From: Thermoanaerobacter pseudethanolicus ATCC 33223
GTDB lineage: Bacteria > Bacillota > Thermoanaerobacteria > Thermoanaerobacterales > Thermoanaerobacteraceae
NCBI RefSeq assembly: GCF_000019085.1
Contig: NC_010321.1
Span: forward strand, 1,062,501-1,126,500
Length of the DNA: 64,000 bases
Direction: 5' to 3'
Both the position numbers and the translations under genes were made by a program. This document shows, piece after piece, positions 52,582 to 61,511 of this stretch (its first letter is position 1; every line of letters begins with the position of its first letter). A model generated the notes under the pieces. It had not been told where the DNA came from and did not search any database. It saw only the letters and a program-made list of their open reading frames with translations.

Positions 52582-55215
52582 ATGGAAAAACTCGGGATGA
52601 ACGAAATTAGAGAAAAATTTTTAAGCTTTTTTGAAAGCAAAGGGCACCTGAGACTACCAAGTTTTTCTCTAATTCCTAAGAATGATAAAAGCTTATTGTT
52701 AATTAATTCTGGAATGGCTCCTTTAAAACCTTATTTTACAGGAAAAGAAACTCCCCCTAGCAAACGAGTAACTACTTGCCAAAGATGCATAAGAACTCCT
52801 GATATTGAAAGAGTAGGTAAAACAGCACGTCACGGTACCTTTTTTGAAATGCTAGGTAACTTTTCTTTTGGTGATTATTTTAAAAAAGAAGCTATTCCAT
52901 GGGCATGGGAATTTGTCACAGAAGTTTTGGGATTGCCAGTTAACAGGTTATGGGTATCAATTTATGAGGAAGACGATGAAGCATTTGAGATTTGGAACAA
53001 AATAGTTGGGTTACCTCCTGAAAGAATTGTGAGAATGGGTAAGGAAGATAATTTCTGGGAGATTGGCACAGGACCTTGTGGCCCTTCTTCAGAGATTTAT
53101 TTTGACAGAGGTGAAGAAAAAGGCTGTGGGAAGCCTACTTGTGGAGTTGGATGTGATTGCGATAGGTTTATTGAATTTTGGAATTTAGTTTTTACTCAGT
53201 TTAATAAGGACGAACAAGGAAATTATCATAGGCTGCCTAATCCAAATATTGATACAGGCATGGGGCTTGAGAGAATAGCCACAATAATGCAGGGAGTCGA
53301 CAGCATATTTGATGTAGATGTAATAAGAGGTATAACTAATTTTGTATCCCAGATTGCGGAGGTAGAGTATGGAAAAGATGCAGAAAAAGATGTGTCTTTG
53401 AGAGTTATTACTGACCATATAAGAGGAATAACTTTCATGATATCAGATGGAATTTTGCCTTCTAATGAGGGAAGAGGCTATGTTTTGAGAAGGCTTTTAA
53501 GAAGAGCGGCAAGGCATGGTAAGTTGCTGGGTATAAATGATACTTTCTTGTATAGGGTAGTAGATTCAGTTGTAGAAAATTATGGAGAGGCATATCCTGA
53601 AATAATTGATAGGAAGGACTATATAAAGCGAATAGTCAAACTGGAAGAGGAAAGATTTAAGGAAACAATAGACCAAGGGCTCACAATTTTACAAGATTAT
53701 ATAAATGAACTAAAAGTCCAAGGTAAAACCGTATTAGAAGGTTCCAAGGCTTTTAAACTATACGATACCTATGGGTTCCCACTGGATTTAACAAAAGAAA
53801 TCTTGCAAGAAGCCGGCATTACTGTTGATGAAGAAGGATATACAAAGGAGTTGGAGAAACAAAGGATAAGAGCGAGAAGCAGCAGAAAAGAAGATAATAG
53901 TTTGTGGGAACAAGACATATATTCTACTTTAGGAGATATTAAAACAAAGTTTGTGGGATATGATACTTATGAAAGCAATTCAAAAGTTTTAGCTATTGTA
54001 AAAGATGAAGAGCTTGTTGAGGAAGCAGAAGCTGGAGATGATGTGAGTATCATATTAGATGTTACTCCTTTCTATGCTGAAAGTGGTGGGCAGATAGGAG
54101 ACAATGGAATTTTAGAGAATGAAAATGTTTTGATAAAAGTGAAAGACTGTAAAAAAGTAGGAGATAGGTTTATACACATTGGAACAATTGAAAGAGGTTT
54201 AATTTCAGTAAGAGATGAAGTAAAAGCTCAAATTGATGTGGTAAGTCGAAGGAATGCTGCAAGAAACCACACTGCAACTCATCTTCTTCATAAAGCCCTA
54301 AAGGAGATATTAGGAGACCATGTGCATCAAGCTGGTTCTCTTGTGGCTGATGATCGATTAAGATTTGATTTTTCACATTATCAAGCCGTGACTAAAGAAG
54401 AGTTAAAGCAAATAGAAAATAGGGTTAATGAAAAGATATACCAAAGTTTAAATGTGCATATTGAAGAAAAAACTTATGATGAGGCAGTGAAAGAAGGGGC
54501 TGTTGCGTTATTTACAGAAAAGTACGGGGATAAAGTAAGGGTTGTAAAAATTGATGATTACAGCATGGAACTTTGTGGTGGAACTCATGTTAAAAATACT
54601 AACGAAATAGGGATTTTTAAGATTGTATCTGAAAGTGCAGTTGGTGCAGGTTTAAGAAGAATTGAAGCTTTAACAGGACTTGCCGCAATAAAATATTTAG
54701 AGGAAAAAGAAGAGATATTAAAAGAGGCTTCTGATTTATTAAAAGCCCAAGATAAAGAGATAGTTTCAAAAATTGAGAGTTTACAGCAAGTTTTAAAGAC
54801 AAAAGATAAAGAGATAGAACAATTAAAAATAAAAATGGCTTCTATTTTGGCAAATAGTTTAATCAATTCTGCTATTTCATTAGATGGTATAAAAGTAGTG
54901 GTTTCAAAGGTTGAAGATTATGATAGTGAGGCTTTGAAGGCATTGGGAGATATTTTAAAAGATAAATTAAAAACTGCTGCAATAGTATTAGCATCTTCTA
55001 CCCCAGAAAAAGCTATATTTGTCGGTATGGCTACTAAAGATGTTGTTCAAAAAGGGATAAATATGGGAGCTGTTATTAAAGAGGTGTGCAAAGTATCTGA
55101 AGGAAATGGTGGTGGAAGACCGGACATGGCTCAAGGAACAGGCAAAAATCCATCTAAGGTGGAGGAAGCGTTAAACAAAGCTATAGATATTGTAAAAGAA
55201 CAGTTAAAAAATTGA
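52582..55215 (+). CDS. alaS: Alanine--tRNA ligase
   Basis: An 877-residue class II synthetase. Catalytic core with [15 protein letters not shown] near 36 and [17 protein letters not shown] near 298, the tRNA-recognition region to about 460, the editing domain with [11 protein letters not shown] near 564 and CGGTHV near 664, and a C-terminal coiled coil plus C-Ala domain. Zinc-like editing-site residues are intact. Preceded by an attenuator. Confidence 0.98.
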   Translation: MEKLGMNEIREKFLSFFESKGHLRLPSFSLIPKNDKSLLLINSGMAPLKPYFTGKETPPSKRVTTCQRCIRTPDIERVGKTARHGTFFEMLGNFSFGDYFKKEAIPWAWEFVTEVLGLPVNRLWVSIYEEDDEAFEIWNKIVGLPPERIVRMGKEDNFWEIGTGPCGPSSEIYFDRGEEKGCGKPTCGVGCDCDRFIEFWNLVFTQFNKDEQGNYHRLPNPNIDTGMGLERIATIMQGVDSIFDVDVIRGITNFVSQIAEVEYGKDAEKDVSLRVITDHIRGITFMISDGILPSNEGRGYVLRRLLRRAARHGKLLGINDTFLYRVVDSVVENYGEAYPEIIDRKDYIKRIVKLEEERFKETIDQGLTILQDYINELKVQGKTVLEGSKAFKLYDTYGFPLDLTKEILQEAGITVDEEGYTKELEKQRIRARSSRKEDNSLWEQDIYSTLGDIKTKFVGYDTYESNSKVLAIVKDEELVEEAEAGDDVSIILDVTPFYAESGGQIGDNGILENENVLIKVKDCKKVGDRFIHIGTIERGLISVRDEVKAQIDVVSRRNAARNHTATHLLHKALKEILGDHVHQAGSLVADDRLRFDFSHYQAVTKEELKQIENRVNEKIYQSLNVHIEEKTYDEAVKEGAVALFTEKYGDKVRVVKIDDYSMELCGGTHVKNTNEIGIFKIVSESAVGAGLRRIEALTGLAAIKYLEEKEEILKEASDLLKAQDKEIVSKIESLQQVLKTKDKEIEQLKIKMASILANSLINSAISLDGIKVVVSKVEDYDSEALKALGDILKDKLKTAAIVLASSTPEKAIFVGMATKDVVQKGINMGAVIKEVCKVSEGNGGGRPDMAQGTGKNPSKVEEALNKAIDIVKEQLKN

Positions 55216-55222
55216 GAAAAGC

Positions 55223-55252
55223 TTGACTGGCCAAGTAAATATAGGTTATTAT
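55223..55252 (+). promoter_or_regulatory. Sigma-A promoter of ireB
   Basis: TTGACT, 18 bases, TATTAT, 8 bases after the alaS stop. Confidence 0.6.
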
Positions 55253-55292
55253 AAAGTTGATGGTAGTTAAATGTATCTAGAGGTGATATATT

Positions 55293-55550
55293 ATGGTAGA
55301 TAAAAACGAACAGACTCTGAGGTATCACGTTACAACTGATAGAAAAACTGTTAGAGAAATATTGACAGCAGTGTATGAAGCTCTTTCTGAAAAAGGTTAT
55401 AATCCAATTAATCAAATAGTAGGTTATATATTGTCTGGGGACCCTACTTATATAACCAGCCATAAAAATGCGAGAAATTTGATAAGAAAAATTGAAAGAG
55501 ATGAATTAGTAGAAGAACTTTTGAGAGAGTATTTGTCTTCCCAAAAATAA
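55293..55550 (+). CDS. IreB family regulatory phosphoprotein (UPF0297)
   Basis: An 85-residue protein with [44 protein letters not shown], the UPF0297/YrzL/IreB signature. In Enterococcus IreB is a substrate of a PASTA-domain kinase and affects cell-wall stress tolerance. The order alaS-yrzL-yqgF-yrzB matches Bacillus. Confidence 0.95.
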   Translation: MVDKNEQTLRYHVTTDRKTVREILTAVYEALSEKGYNPINQIVGYILSGDPTYITSHKNARNLIRKIERDELVEELLREYLSSQK

Positions 55551-55558
55551 GAAAAATG

Positions 55559-55588
55559 AAATTGCCTCACTTTGTGTGAGGCAATTTT
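55559..55588 (+). terminator. Hairpin terminator after ireB
   Basis: AAATTGCCTCAC pairs with GTGAGGCAATTT around TTTGT. The T-run is short, so it may be partial. Confidence 0.65.
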
Positions 55589-55605
55589 AGAATGGAGAGG
55601 TTTCT

Positions 55606-56025
55606 TTGAGGATTATGGGTTTAGATGTGGGGGATAAAACAATCGGGGTAGCTATAAGTGACTTATCAGGCACAATTGCACAGGGACTTACTACTATTAA
55701 AAGAAGTAGTAACAAAAAAGATTTTGAGAGAATAAAACAAATAATAAATGAATATGAAGTGGGAATGATAATTGTAGGATTGCCTAAGAATATGAATGGC
55801 ACTTTGGGGCCACAGGGACAAAAAGTTATGAGATTTGTTGAACACTTGAAGGAAGCTTTTAGTATACCAATAATCTTGTGGGATGAAAGGCTTACTACAG
55901 TAGAAGCACAAAGGGTTTTAATAGAAAAAGCTGATATAAGTAGGGCAAAGAGAAAAGAAGTAATTGATAAGCTGGCTGCAGTTCTTATACTTCAGAACTA
56001 CTTAGATTCACAAAAAAATAAATAA
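55606..56025 (+). CDS. ruvX: Holliday junction resolvase-like RuvX/YqgF
   Basis: A 139-residue RNase H-fold protein. Asp in [13 protein letters not shown] near 6, [14 protein letters not shown] near 64, [11 protein letters not shown] near 92 and DKLAAVLIL near 126 are all in place. The family takes part in 16S rRNA 5'-end maturation and possibly DNA recombination. The start is TTG 55606 behind GGAGAGG. Confidence 0.95.
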   Translation: MRIMGLDVGDKTIGVAISDLSGTIAQGLTTIKRSSNKKDFERIKQIINEYEVGMIIVGLPKNMNGTLGPQGQKVMRFVEHLKEAFSIPIILWDERLTTVEAQRVLIEKADISRAKRKEVIDKLAAVLILQNYLDSQKNK

Positions 56026-56048
56026 ATAAATAAATTTTTATTAAAAAC

Positions 56049-56077
56049 TTGACAGTCTTTTTGGTATGTTATACAAT
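56049..56077 (+). promoter_or_regulatory. Sigma-A promoter of the DUF1292 gene
   Basis: TTGACA, 17 bases, TACAAT, 36 bases before the ATG. Confidence 0.65.
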
Positions 56078-56112
56078 TACATTATCTTGAAGTAGAATTG
56101 AGGTGAAATAGT

Positions 56113-56400
56113 ATGGAACCAGAAATCATTCAGCTAATCGACGAGCACGGCCATGAAGTAGACTTCGAACTTGTAGCATCATTTGACCTTGACGATACCA
56201 GGTATGCAGTTGTGGTCCCTGTCGATGGTGATGGAGAAGATGCTTACATCCTGAGAGTGGAACAAGATGAAAATGGCAATGATATTTTTGTAGGGATCGA
56301 AGACGAAGATGAGTTCAATGATGCTGTCGAAGCATACAATGAGCTGATGGAAGAGTATGAAGAATATTATGATGATGAAGATTTTGACGATGAAGAGTAA
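56113..56400 (+). CDS. DUF1292 (YrzB-like) acidic protein
   Basis: A 95-residue very acidic protein: IQLIDEHGHEVDFELVASFDLDDTRYAVVVPVD, then a C-terminal Asp/Glu/Tyr-rich tail. DUF1292 follows yqgF in most Firmicutes and has unknown function. Its codon use is more GC-rich than its neighbours in the first third, a common trait of this conserved gene. Confidence 0.93.
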   Translation: MEPEIIQLIDEHGHEVDFELVASFDLDDTRYAVVVPVDGDGEDAYILRVEQDENGNDIFVGIEDEDEFNDAVEAYNELMEEYEEYYDDEDFDDEE

Positions 56401-56420
56401 ATTAAAATTAGAATGAAATT

Positions 56421-56458
56421 AATTAAGATATACCGTTTTGGTATATCTTAATTTTATA
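56421..56458 (+). terminator. Terminator of the DUF1292 gene
   Basis: AATTAAGATATACC, loop GTTTT, GGTATATCTTAATT, then T-rich. Confidence 0.75.
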
Positions 56459-56564
56459 TACCCACAAAATTTAATTTCTATGTAAAATGGAAATTGGATT
56501 CTCAATTGAAATATCTCTGTCCACTATAAAATTTGATATTTACTAAAAAATCGAAAAAAAATAT

Positions 56565-56609
56565 TTGACAATTGAAAATGAATATCATAAACTAATATTA
56601 GTTGATATT
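56565..56609 (+). promoter_or_regulatory. Promoter with Fur-box-like operator
   Basis: TTGACA (56565-56570), 17 bases, TAAACT (56588-56593). The spacer contains TGAAAATGAATATCA (56573-56587), one mismatch from the 7-1-7 Fur box TGAWAATNATTWTCA. A further palindrome AACTAATATTAGTT (56590-56603) covers the -10 and start. Confidence 0.72.
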
Positions 56610-56626
56610 ATTTGGCGGTGATTTAG

Positions 56627-57067
56627 ATGAATGAAATTGAAAAATTTAAAGAAAAATTAAAAGATAAGGGATATAAGTTGACAACTCAAAGGCGTGTGAT
56701 ATTGGACGTCATTATGGAAAATAGGGATAAACATCTTTCCTCTGAGGAAATATATGACCTTGTAAGGCTAAAATATCCTGAAATAGGGCTTGCTACAGTT
56801 TATAGGACCCTTCAGTTATTTGAGGAATTAGGTATTGTCTATAAATTAAATTTTGACGATGGTCGAAATAGATACGAGCTATATCATAATGAAAACCATC
56901 AGCATCATCATTTGATTTGTTTAAAATGCGGAGCAGTTATAGAAATGGAAGGAGACCTTTTGGAGAATTTAGAAGAGGCAATAGAAAAAACTAAAGATTT
57001 TGAAATAATAGACCATAATGTAAAATTTTTTGGTTATTGTAGCAAATGTAGGAAGAGTTATAATTAA
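56627..57067 (+). CDS. Fur family metal-dependent repressor
   Basis: A 146-residue Fur-fold regulator: winged helix with YKLTTQRRVILDVIMEN and LATVYRTLQLFEELGIV, and a dimer domain with a NHQHHHLICLKCGAVIEM zinc/metal site and CSKC near the end. The CxxC pairs mark the structural zinc of Fur/PerR. The type (iron, peroxide or zinc) cannot be fixed by sequence alone. A Fur-box-like site in its promoter indicates self-control. Confidence 0.92.
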   Translation: MNEIEKFKEKLKDKGYKLTTQRRVILDVIMENRDKHLSSEEIYDLVRLKYPEIGLATVYRTLQLFEELGIVYKLNFDDGRNRYELYHNENHQHHHLICLKCGAVIEMEGDLLENLEEAIEKTKDFEIIDHNVKFFGYCSKCRKSYN

Positions 57068-57107
57068 ATTTGGGTTTTTGTTTGAGAAATAATTTACATT
57101 AACAGGG

Positions 57108-57136
57108 TTGAAGTATTTTTTTAAATAAAGTATAAT
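57108..57136 (+). promoter_or_regulatory. Sigma-A promoter of rnjA
   Basis: TTGAAG, 17 bases, TATAAT. The leader runs about 85 bases to the TTG start. Confidence 0.7.
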
Positions 57137-57230
57137 TTATATTAACTGGTGTAAGGTACGGGTAAGTGTTTTTGGTTTTTTGGAAAAATAAAATTAAAGC
57201 TAAAAATTTCTAATGAAAGGAGATAAGTAT

Positions 57231-58895
57231 TTGGCACACAAGGCAAAACTCAAAATAATACCGTTGGGCGGGTTAAATGAGATCGGCAAAAACATGACGG
57301 TTTTTGAATTCGGAAATGACATTATAGTTGTGGATTGCGGTCTCGCTTTTCCAGATGATGAAATGTTGGGAATAGACCTTGTCATTCCCGACATTACTTA
57401 TTTATTGAAAAATCGGGAAAAAGTGAGAGCAATTGTTTTAACTCATGGTCACGAAGACCATATTGGGGCATTACCCTATATTTTAAAACAACTTAATGTT
57501 CCTGTGTATGGGACTCGTTTGACTATTGGTTTAGTAGAATATAAGTTAAAAGAGCAGGGTATTTTAAAAGATAGTAAATTGATAACTGTGAAGCCAAGAG
57601 AGATTGTCGAAATTGGTCAGTTTAAAGTGGAGTTTCTAAGGACCTCTCATAGCATTGCAGATTCTGCTGCTCTGGCGATTCACACTCCTGTAGGGACTGT
57701 ATTTCATTCGGGAGACTTTAAAATAGATTTTACTCCTATAGGAGGAGAAATTGCAGACTTACACCGCTTTGCCCAGTTAGGGGAAAAAGGGGTACTTGTG
57801 ATGTTGTGCGATAGTACCAATATTGAAAGACCTGGTTATACCATGTCAGAAAGGACAGTAGGAGAGACTTTTGACAATCTATTCAGAAAAGCGGAACAGC
57901 GAATTATAGTTACGACTTTTGCTTCTAATATCCACAGAGTGCAACAAATTATAGATTCTGCTCACAAGTATGGAAGAAAGGTTGCTATTTCAGGCAGAAG
58001 CATGTTAAATGTAGTTAATGTAGCGATGGAATTAGGCTATTTAATTGTTCCTGATGGCCTTTTGATTGATATTGATGAAGCCAATAAATTGCCCCATGAT
58101 AAAGTTGCCATTATAACGACAGGCAGCCAAGGGGAACCTATGTCAGCTCTTACCAGAATGGCTTCTTCTGAGCATAAAAAAGTAGAGATTGTACCGGGAG
58201 ATACAGTGATAATTTCTGCTTCTGCTATTCCGGGAAATGAAAAACTTATTTCTCGCGTTATCAACCAATTATTTAAAAAGGGTGCCAATGTAATTTATGA
58301 AGCATTGGCAGATATTCACGTATCGGGTCACGCTTGTCAAGAAGAGATTAAGCTACTTCATACATTAATAAAACCTAAATTTTTCATTCCTGTTCATGGG
58401 GAATACAGACATTTAGTTCAGCATGCTAAACTTGCAGAGACTTTGGGAATGCCTCCCCAAAATATCTTTATAGTAGATAACGGGACAGTGTTAGAGTTTA
58501 CAAAAAATTCTGGAAGAATTGCAGGAACAGTAACAGCAGGGAAAGTGTTAGTAGATGGCTTGGGTGTTGGAGACGTAGGAAATATTGTTTTAAGAGATAG
58601 AAAACATTTGGCTCAAGATGGTTTGTTAGTAGTAGTGGTTACTATTTCTAAAGAAACGGGAGGAATTATAGCGGGTCCCGACATAATTTCCAGAGGATTT
58701 GTATATGTGAGAGAATCAGAGGATTTAATGGAGGAATCCAAAAATGTTGTCAGAGATGTGTTATCAAAGTGTAAGAAAGAGGGAATTAGCGAATGGGCTA
58801 CTATAAAATCAATGATAAAAGATGATTTAAGCAGTTTCTTATATGAAAAAACTAAGAGAAATCCTATGATATTGCCAATCATAATGGAAATTTAA
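57231..58895 (+). CDS. rnjA: Ribonuclease J
   Basis: A 554-residue metallo-beta-lactamase/beta-CASP nuclease with endonuclease and 5'-3' exonuclease activity in RNA decay. Metal motif THGHEDHIGALPYIL near 71, TSHSIADSAAL near 140, beta-CASP region with HVSGHACQEEIKL near 362 and the C-terminal domain are complete. The start is TTG 57231, eight bases after AAAGGAG; ATG 57213 would place that site inside the gene. ylbF follows, another RNA-decay-linked gene. Confidence 0.96.
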   Translation: MAHKAKLKIIPLGGLNEIGKNMTVFEFGNDIIVVDCGLAFPDDEMLGIDLVIPDITYLLKNREKVRAIVLTHGHEDHIGALPYILKQLNVPVYGTRLTIGLVEYKLKEQGILKDSKLITVKPREIVEIGQFKVEFLRTSHSIADSAALAIHTPVGTVFHSGDFKIDFTPIGGEIADLHRFAQLGEKGVLVMLCDSTNIERPGYTMSERTVGETFDNLFRKAEQRIIVTTFASNIHRVQQIIDSAHKYGRKVAISGRSMLNVVNVAMELGYLIVPDGLLIDIDEANKLPHDKVAIITTGSQGEPMSALTRMASSEHKKVEIVPGDTVIISASAIPGNEKLISRVINQLFKKGANVIYEALADIHVSGHACQEEIKLLHTLIKPKFFIPVHGEYRHLVQHAKLAETLGMPPQNIFIVDNGTVLEFTKNSGRIAGTVTAGKVLVDGLGVGDVGNIVLRDRKHLAQDGLLVVVVTISKETGGIIAGPDIISRGFVYVRESEDLMEESKNVVRDVLSKCKKEGISEWATIKSMIKDDLSSFLYEKTKRNPMILPIIMEI

Positions 58896-58912
58896 CCAGG
58901 AGGAGCTTAAAT

Positions 58913-59242
58913 ATGAACGTCTACGACAAAGCTTATGAACTGGCTAATGCTATAAGACAGTTGCCAGAATACAAAGCTTTTAAAGGGGCGTATCAAAAAA
59001 TAAATGAAAATGAGCAAAATAAGAAAATGTTAGAGGATTTTAGAAAAAAGCAATTAGAGATTCAAGCTAAAGAGTTGTCGGGTGAAAAAGTGGATCCTAA
59101 AGAAAAAGAAGTGTTAGAAAAGCTATGGGAGATATTGAATCTTAATCCTGAGATAAGTTCTTACTTGTCTTTAGAATACGCTCTTGGCAAGATAATGGAT
59201 GATATACTAAAAATAATCATGGAACCAATGGAGATGAAGTAG
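58913..59242 (+). CDS. ylbF: YlbF/YmcA family protein
   Basis: A 109-residue all-helical protein (YDKAYELANAIRQLPEYKAFKGA, then LNPEISSYLSLEYALGKIMDDI). YlbF, YmcA and YaaT form the Y-complex that assists RNase Y mRNA processing and affects sporulation in Bacillus. Whether it is YlbF or a relative is not fixed. Placed 17 bases after rnjA, which supports an RNA-processing link. Confidence 0.85.
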   Translation: MNVYDKAYELANAIRQLPEYKAFKGAYQKINENEQNKKMLEDFRKKQLEIQAKELSGEKVDPKEKEVLEKLWEILNLNPEISSYLSLEYALGKIMDDILKIIMEPMEMK

Positions 59243-59713
59243 ATGAAAACAATAGATACTAAGTACATTGTAAAAGCAGGAGCCATTGCAGCCATTTACT
59301 TTGTTGTTACTATTCTTTTGGGCAGTGTTTCTTATGGCCCTATTCAATTTAGAATATCTGAATCTTTAGTTGTATTACCCATGGTAGAGCCGGCAGCAAT
59401 ATGGGGGGTTTTTATAGGATGTTTATTAGCCAATATAGGAAGCCCCTTTGGACTTCTCGATATTTTGGGTGGAAGTTTAGTGACATTACTTGCTGCGTAC
59501 CTTACATCAAAGACTAAAACTTTTTACAAAGGTATATTGCCTCCTATAATATTAAATGCTCTTATTGTTTCAATATGGGTAAGTTATTTCACGAAAATGC
59601 CCTATTATCTTGTAGTTTTGTATATTGCTTTAAGTGAAGCTATTGTGACAGGTGTATTTGGGTATGTAGTGATTGCAGTATACAAAAGATTAAAAGATAA
59701 GTATACTTTATAA
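59243..59713 (+). CDS. queT: QueT family transporter
   Basis: A 156-residue membrane protein with about five or six helices, of the QueT/ECF S-component-like type (IQFRISESLVVLPMVEPAAIWGVFIGCLLANIG near 32-65). QueT takes up a queuosine precursor. The ATG begins directly after the ylbF stop. No preQ1 riboswitch can be seen before it. It complements queA-tgt at 16.6 kb; no preQ1-synthesis gene lies in the window. Confidence 0.88.
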   Translation: MKTIDTKYIVKAGAIAAIYFVVTILLGSVSYGPIQFRISESLVVLPMVEPAAIWGVFIGCLLANIGSPFGLLDILGGSLVTLLAAYLTSKTKTFYKGILPPIILNALIVSIWVSYFTKMPYYLVVLYIALSEAIVTGVFGYVVIAVYKRLKDKYTL

Positions 59714-59750
59714 AAACAGGTAAGCGGAAGGCTTACTTGTTTTCATTTTT
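59714..59750 (+). terminator. Terminator of rnjA-ylbF-queT
   Basis: AAACAGGTAAGC (59714-59725), short loop, GCTTACTTGTTT (59731-59742), then T-rich sequence. Confidence 0.78.
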
Positions 59751-59797
59751 AATTAATTATATAATTTAGGTATACCTACAAAAGGGAGAGAAATGTA

Positions 59798-60853
59798 ATG
59801 AATAATGTCGAATACAAAAGAAAAAGTAGATTTGTGGTAATTGTAGTTGTCATAATTTTTTTGTTTTTTTCTGCTTTTATATATTACCAAAGCCTTTTTC
59901 AACCTGTAACTACAAAGAGTGATGTAGCTGAAAAAATAATATACATCCCTAATGGCTATTCTACTTCCCAGATAGCTAAGTTGTTAAAAGAAAATAATTT
60001 AATTAGAAACGAACGATTTTTTATATGGAGAGCAAAAGTTTTAGGTGCTGATGGAAAATTACAAGCCGGAAAATATCTCTTAAGTCCTAACATGACTACT
60101 GACCAAATAATAAAAAAAATATTTGCTGGTAAGGCTCAAATTGATACTGTGAAAGTTACGATTCCTGAAGGGTATACATTAAAAGACATAGCCACCAAAT
60201 TATCCCGATTAGGTTTAGTAAATAAAGACAAATTTTTAGAAATAGCTCAAAATGACACATTTGACTATGACTTTTTAAAAGATGTTCCTAAAGATAGGCC
60301 AAACAGGTTAGAGGGATATCTTTTTCCTGACACCTATTTTATACCTGTAAATGCAGATGAAAAAGAAATAATAAATATCATGCTTAAGAGATTTCAAGAA
60401 GTTTATAATAGTACTATAAAAAATAATGCAAAAAATGTAGGAATGACTCCTGATCAGATTGTAATAATAGCTTCTATAGTGGAGAAAGAGGCAGCTATTG
60501 ACAGTGATAGACCTATGATTGCGGGTGTAATATATAATAGACTGAAAAAAAATATGAAACTTCAATTATGTCCTACTGTTGTATACGCATTAGGAATTCA
60601 TAAAGATGTGCTTTCTTACAAGGATTTGCAGGTAGATTCCCCTTATAATACCTACCAACATTATGGGTTGCCTATAGGTCCCATTTGCAATCCTGGACTT
60701 AAATCGATTGAAGCAGCTCTTTTTCCAACAAAGCATGACTTTTACTATTATGTTGCAAAGAAAGATGGGTCCCATATTTTTAGTATAACTTATGAAGAGC
60801 ATTTAAAAGCTCAGAAAGAAATTGAAGCAATTGAAAATAATAATACTAAATGA
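59798..60853 (+). CDS. mltG: Endolytic transglycosylase MltG
   Basis: A 351-residue membrane-anchored YceG enzyme that cleaves nascent glycan strands. One N-terminal helix (about 12-30), a LysM-like segment (IPNGYSTSQIAKLLKENNLI), EGYTLKDIATKLS near 125, catalytic Glu in IASIVEKEAA near 230, and C-terminal GPICNPGLKSIEAALFP. Normal length. It precedes a PBP gene on the same strand after two unrelated genes. Confidence 0.96.
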   Translation: MNNVEYKRKSRFVVIVVVIIFLFFSAFIYYQSLFQPVTTKSDVAEKIIYIPNGYSTSQIAKLLKENNLIRNERFFIWRAKVLGADGKLQAGKYLLSPNMTTDQIIKKIFAGKAQIDTVKVTIPEGYTLKDIATKLSRLGLVNKDKFLEIAQNDTFDYDFLKDVPKDRPNRLEGYLFPDTYFIPVNADEKEIINIMLKRFQEVYNSTIKNNAKNVGMTPDQIVIIASIVEKEAAIDSDRPMIAGVIYNRLKKNMKLQLCPTVVYALGIHKDVLSYKDLQVDSPYNTYQHYGLPIGPICNPGLKSIEAALFPTKHDFYYYVAKKDGSHIFSITYEEHLKAQKEIEAIENNNTK

Positions 60854-60865
60854 AAGGGTTGAGTT

Positions 60866-61504
60866 ATGGAAATAACTCCAAATGATATGAAATTTATAAG
60901 AGGGATAGCTCATAAATTTGGATATCCTTTAGATGAGATGGAGAAATATGCCTACGAAAATTATATCCCTATTGCAAAACCGGAAGTTGCTGATTTTTTA
61001 AGTTTTATTGTGAAGCTAAAAAAGCCTAACAATATATTAGAGATAGGTACTGCTATTGGCTATTCTACTATAATAATGGCAAAAGCTTATTCAGAAGTTA
61101 GTGTAGTCACTATTGAAAGGGATATAAATTTGGCTGAAATAGCTAAAGAAAATTTTAAGAAAGCAAAAGTAGAAGATAGAATCGAGCTTATTTGTGGAGA
61201 AGCACAGCAAGTTCTTCCAAATTTAACTAAGATGTACGATTTGATTTTTGTAGATGCGGCGAAAGGGCAATATATAGAATTTTACAAAGAACTGAAAAGA
61301 CTTTTAAGCAAAGAGGGCGTAATCTTGTGGGACAATATTTTGTATAAGGGATATGTTGTAAATGAGAAAAATGTAAAACATAAGAGAAGAACTATTGTGT
61401 ACAGAATGAGAGAATTTATAGAAATATTATATCAAGATAAAACTTTGTACACGGTAATTTTGCCTTTAGGAGACGGATTGGCTTTAAGTTTTAAGGAGGA
61501 ATAG
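60866..61504 (+). CDS. SAM-dependent O-methyltransferase (YrrM/TrmR type)
   Basis: A 212-residue class I methyltransferase of the catechol-OMT-like family: ILEIGTAIGYSTIIMA near 52, the acidic loop VTIERDINLAEIA, FVDAAKGQY near 127 and WDNILYKG near 153. Bacillus YrrM (TrmR) methylates 5-hydroxyuridine in tRNA; the order mltG-yrrM-U32 matches the Bacillus yrrL-yrrM-yrrN/O region, so that function is likely. Confidence 0.9.
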   Translation: MEITPNDMKFIRGIAHKFGYPLDEMEKYAYENYIPIAKPEVADFLSFIVKLKKPNNILEIGTAIGYSTIIMAKAYSEVSVVTIERDINLAEIAKENFKKAKVEDRIELICGEAQQVLPNLTKMYDLIFVDAAKGQYIEFYKELKRLLSKEGVILWDNILYKGYVVNEKNVKHKRRTIVYRMREFIEILYQDKTLYTVILPLGDGLALSFKEE

Positions 61505-61511
61505 AATAATC

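Noticed and set aside
52505-52582. T-box before alaS
   Set aside because: Leader is far too short and has no T-box core sequence.
59200-59243. preQ1 riboswitch before queT
   Set aside because: queT starts directly after the ylbF stop; no intergenic space.
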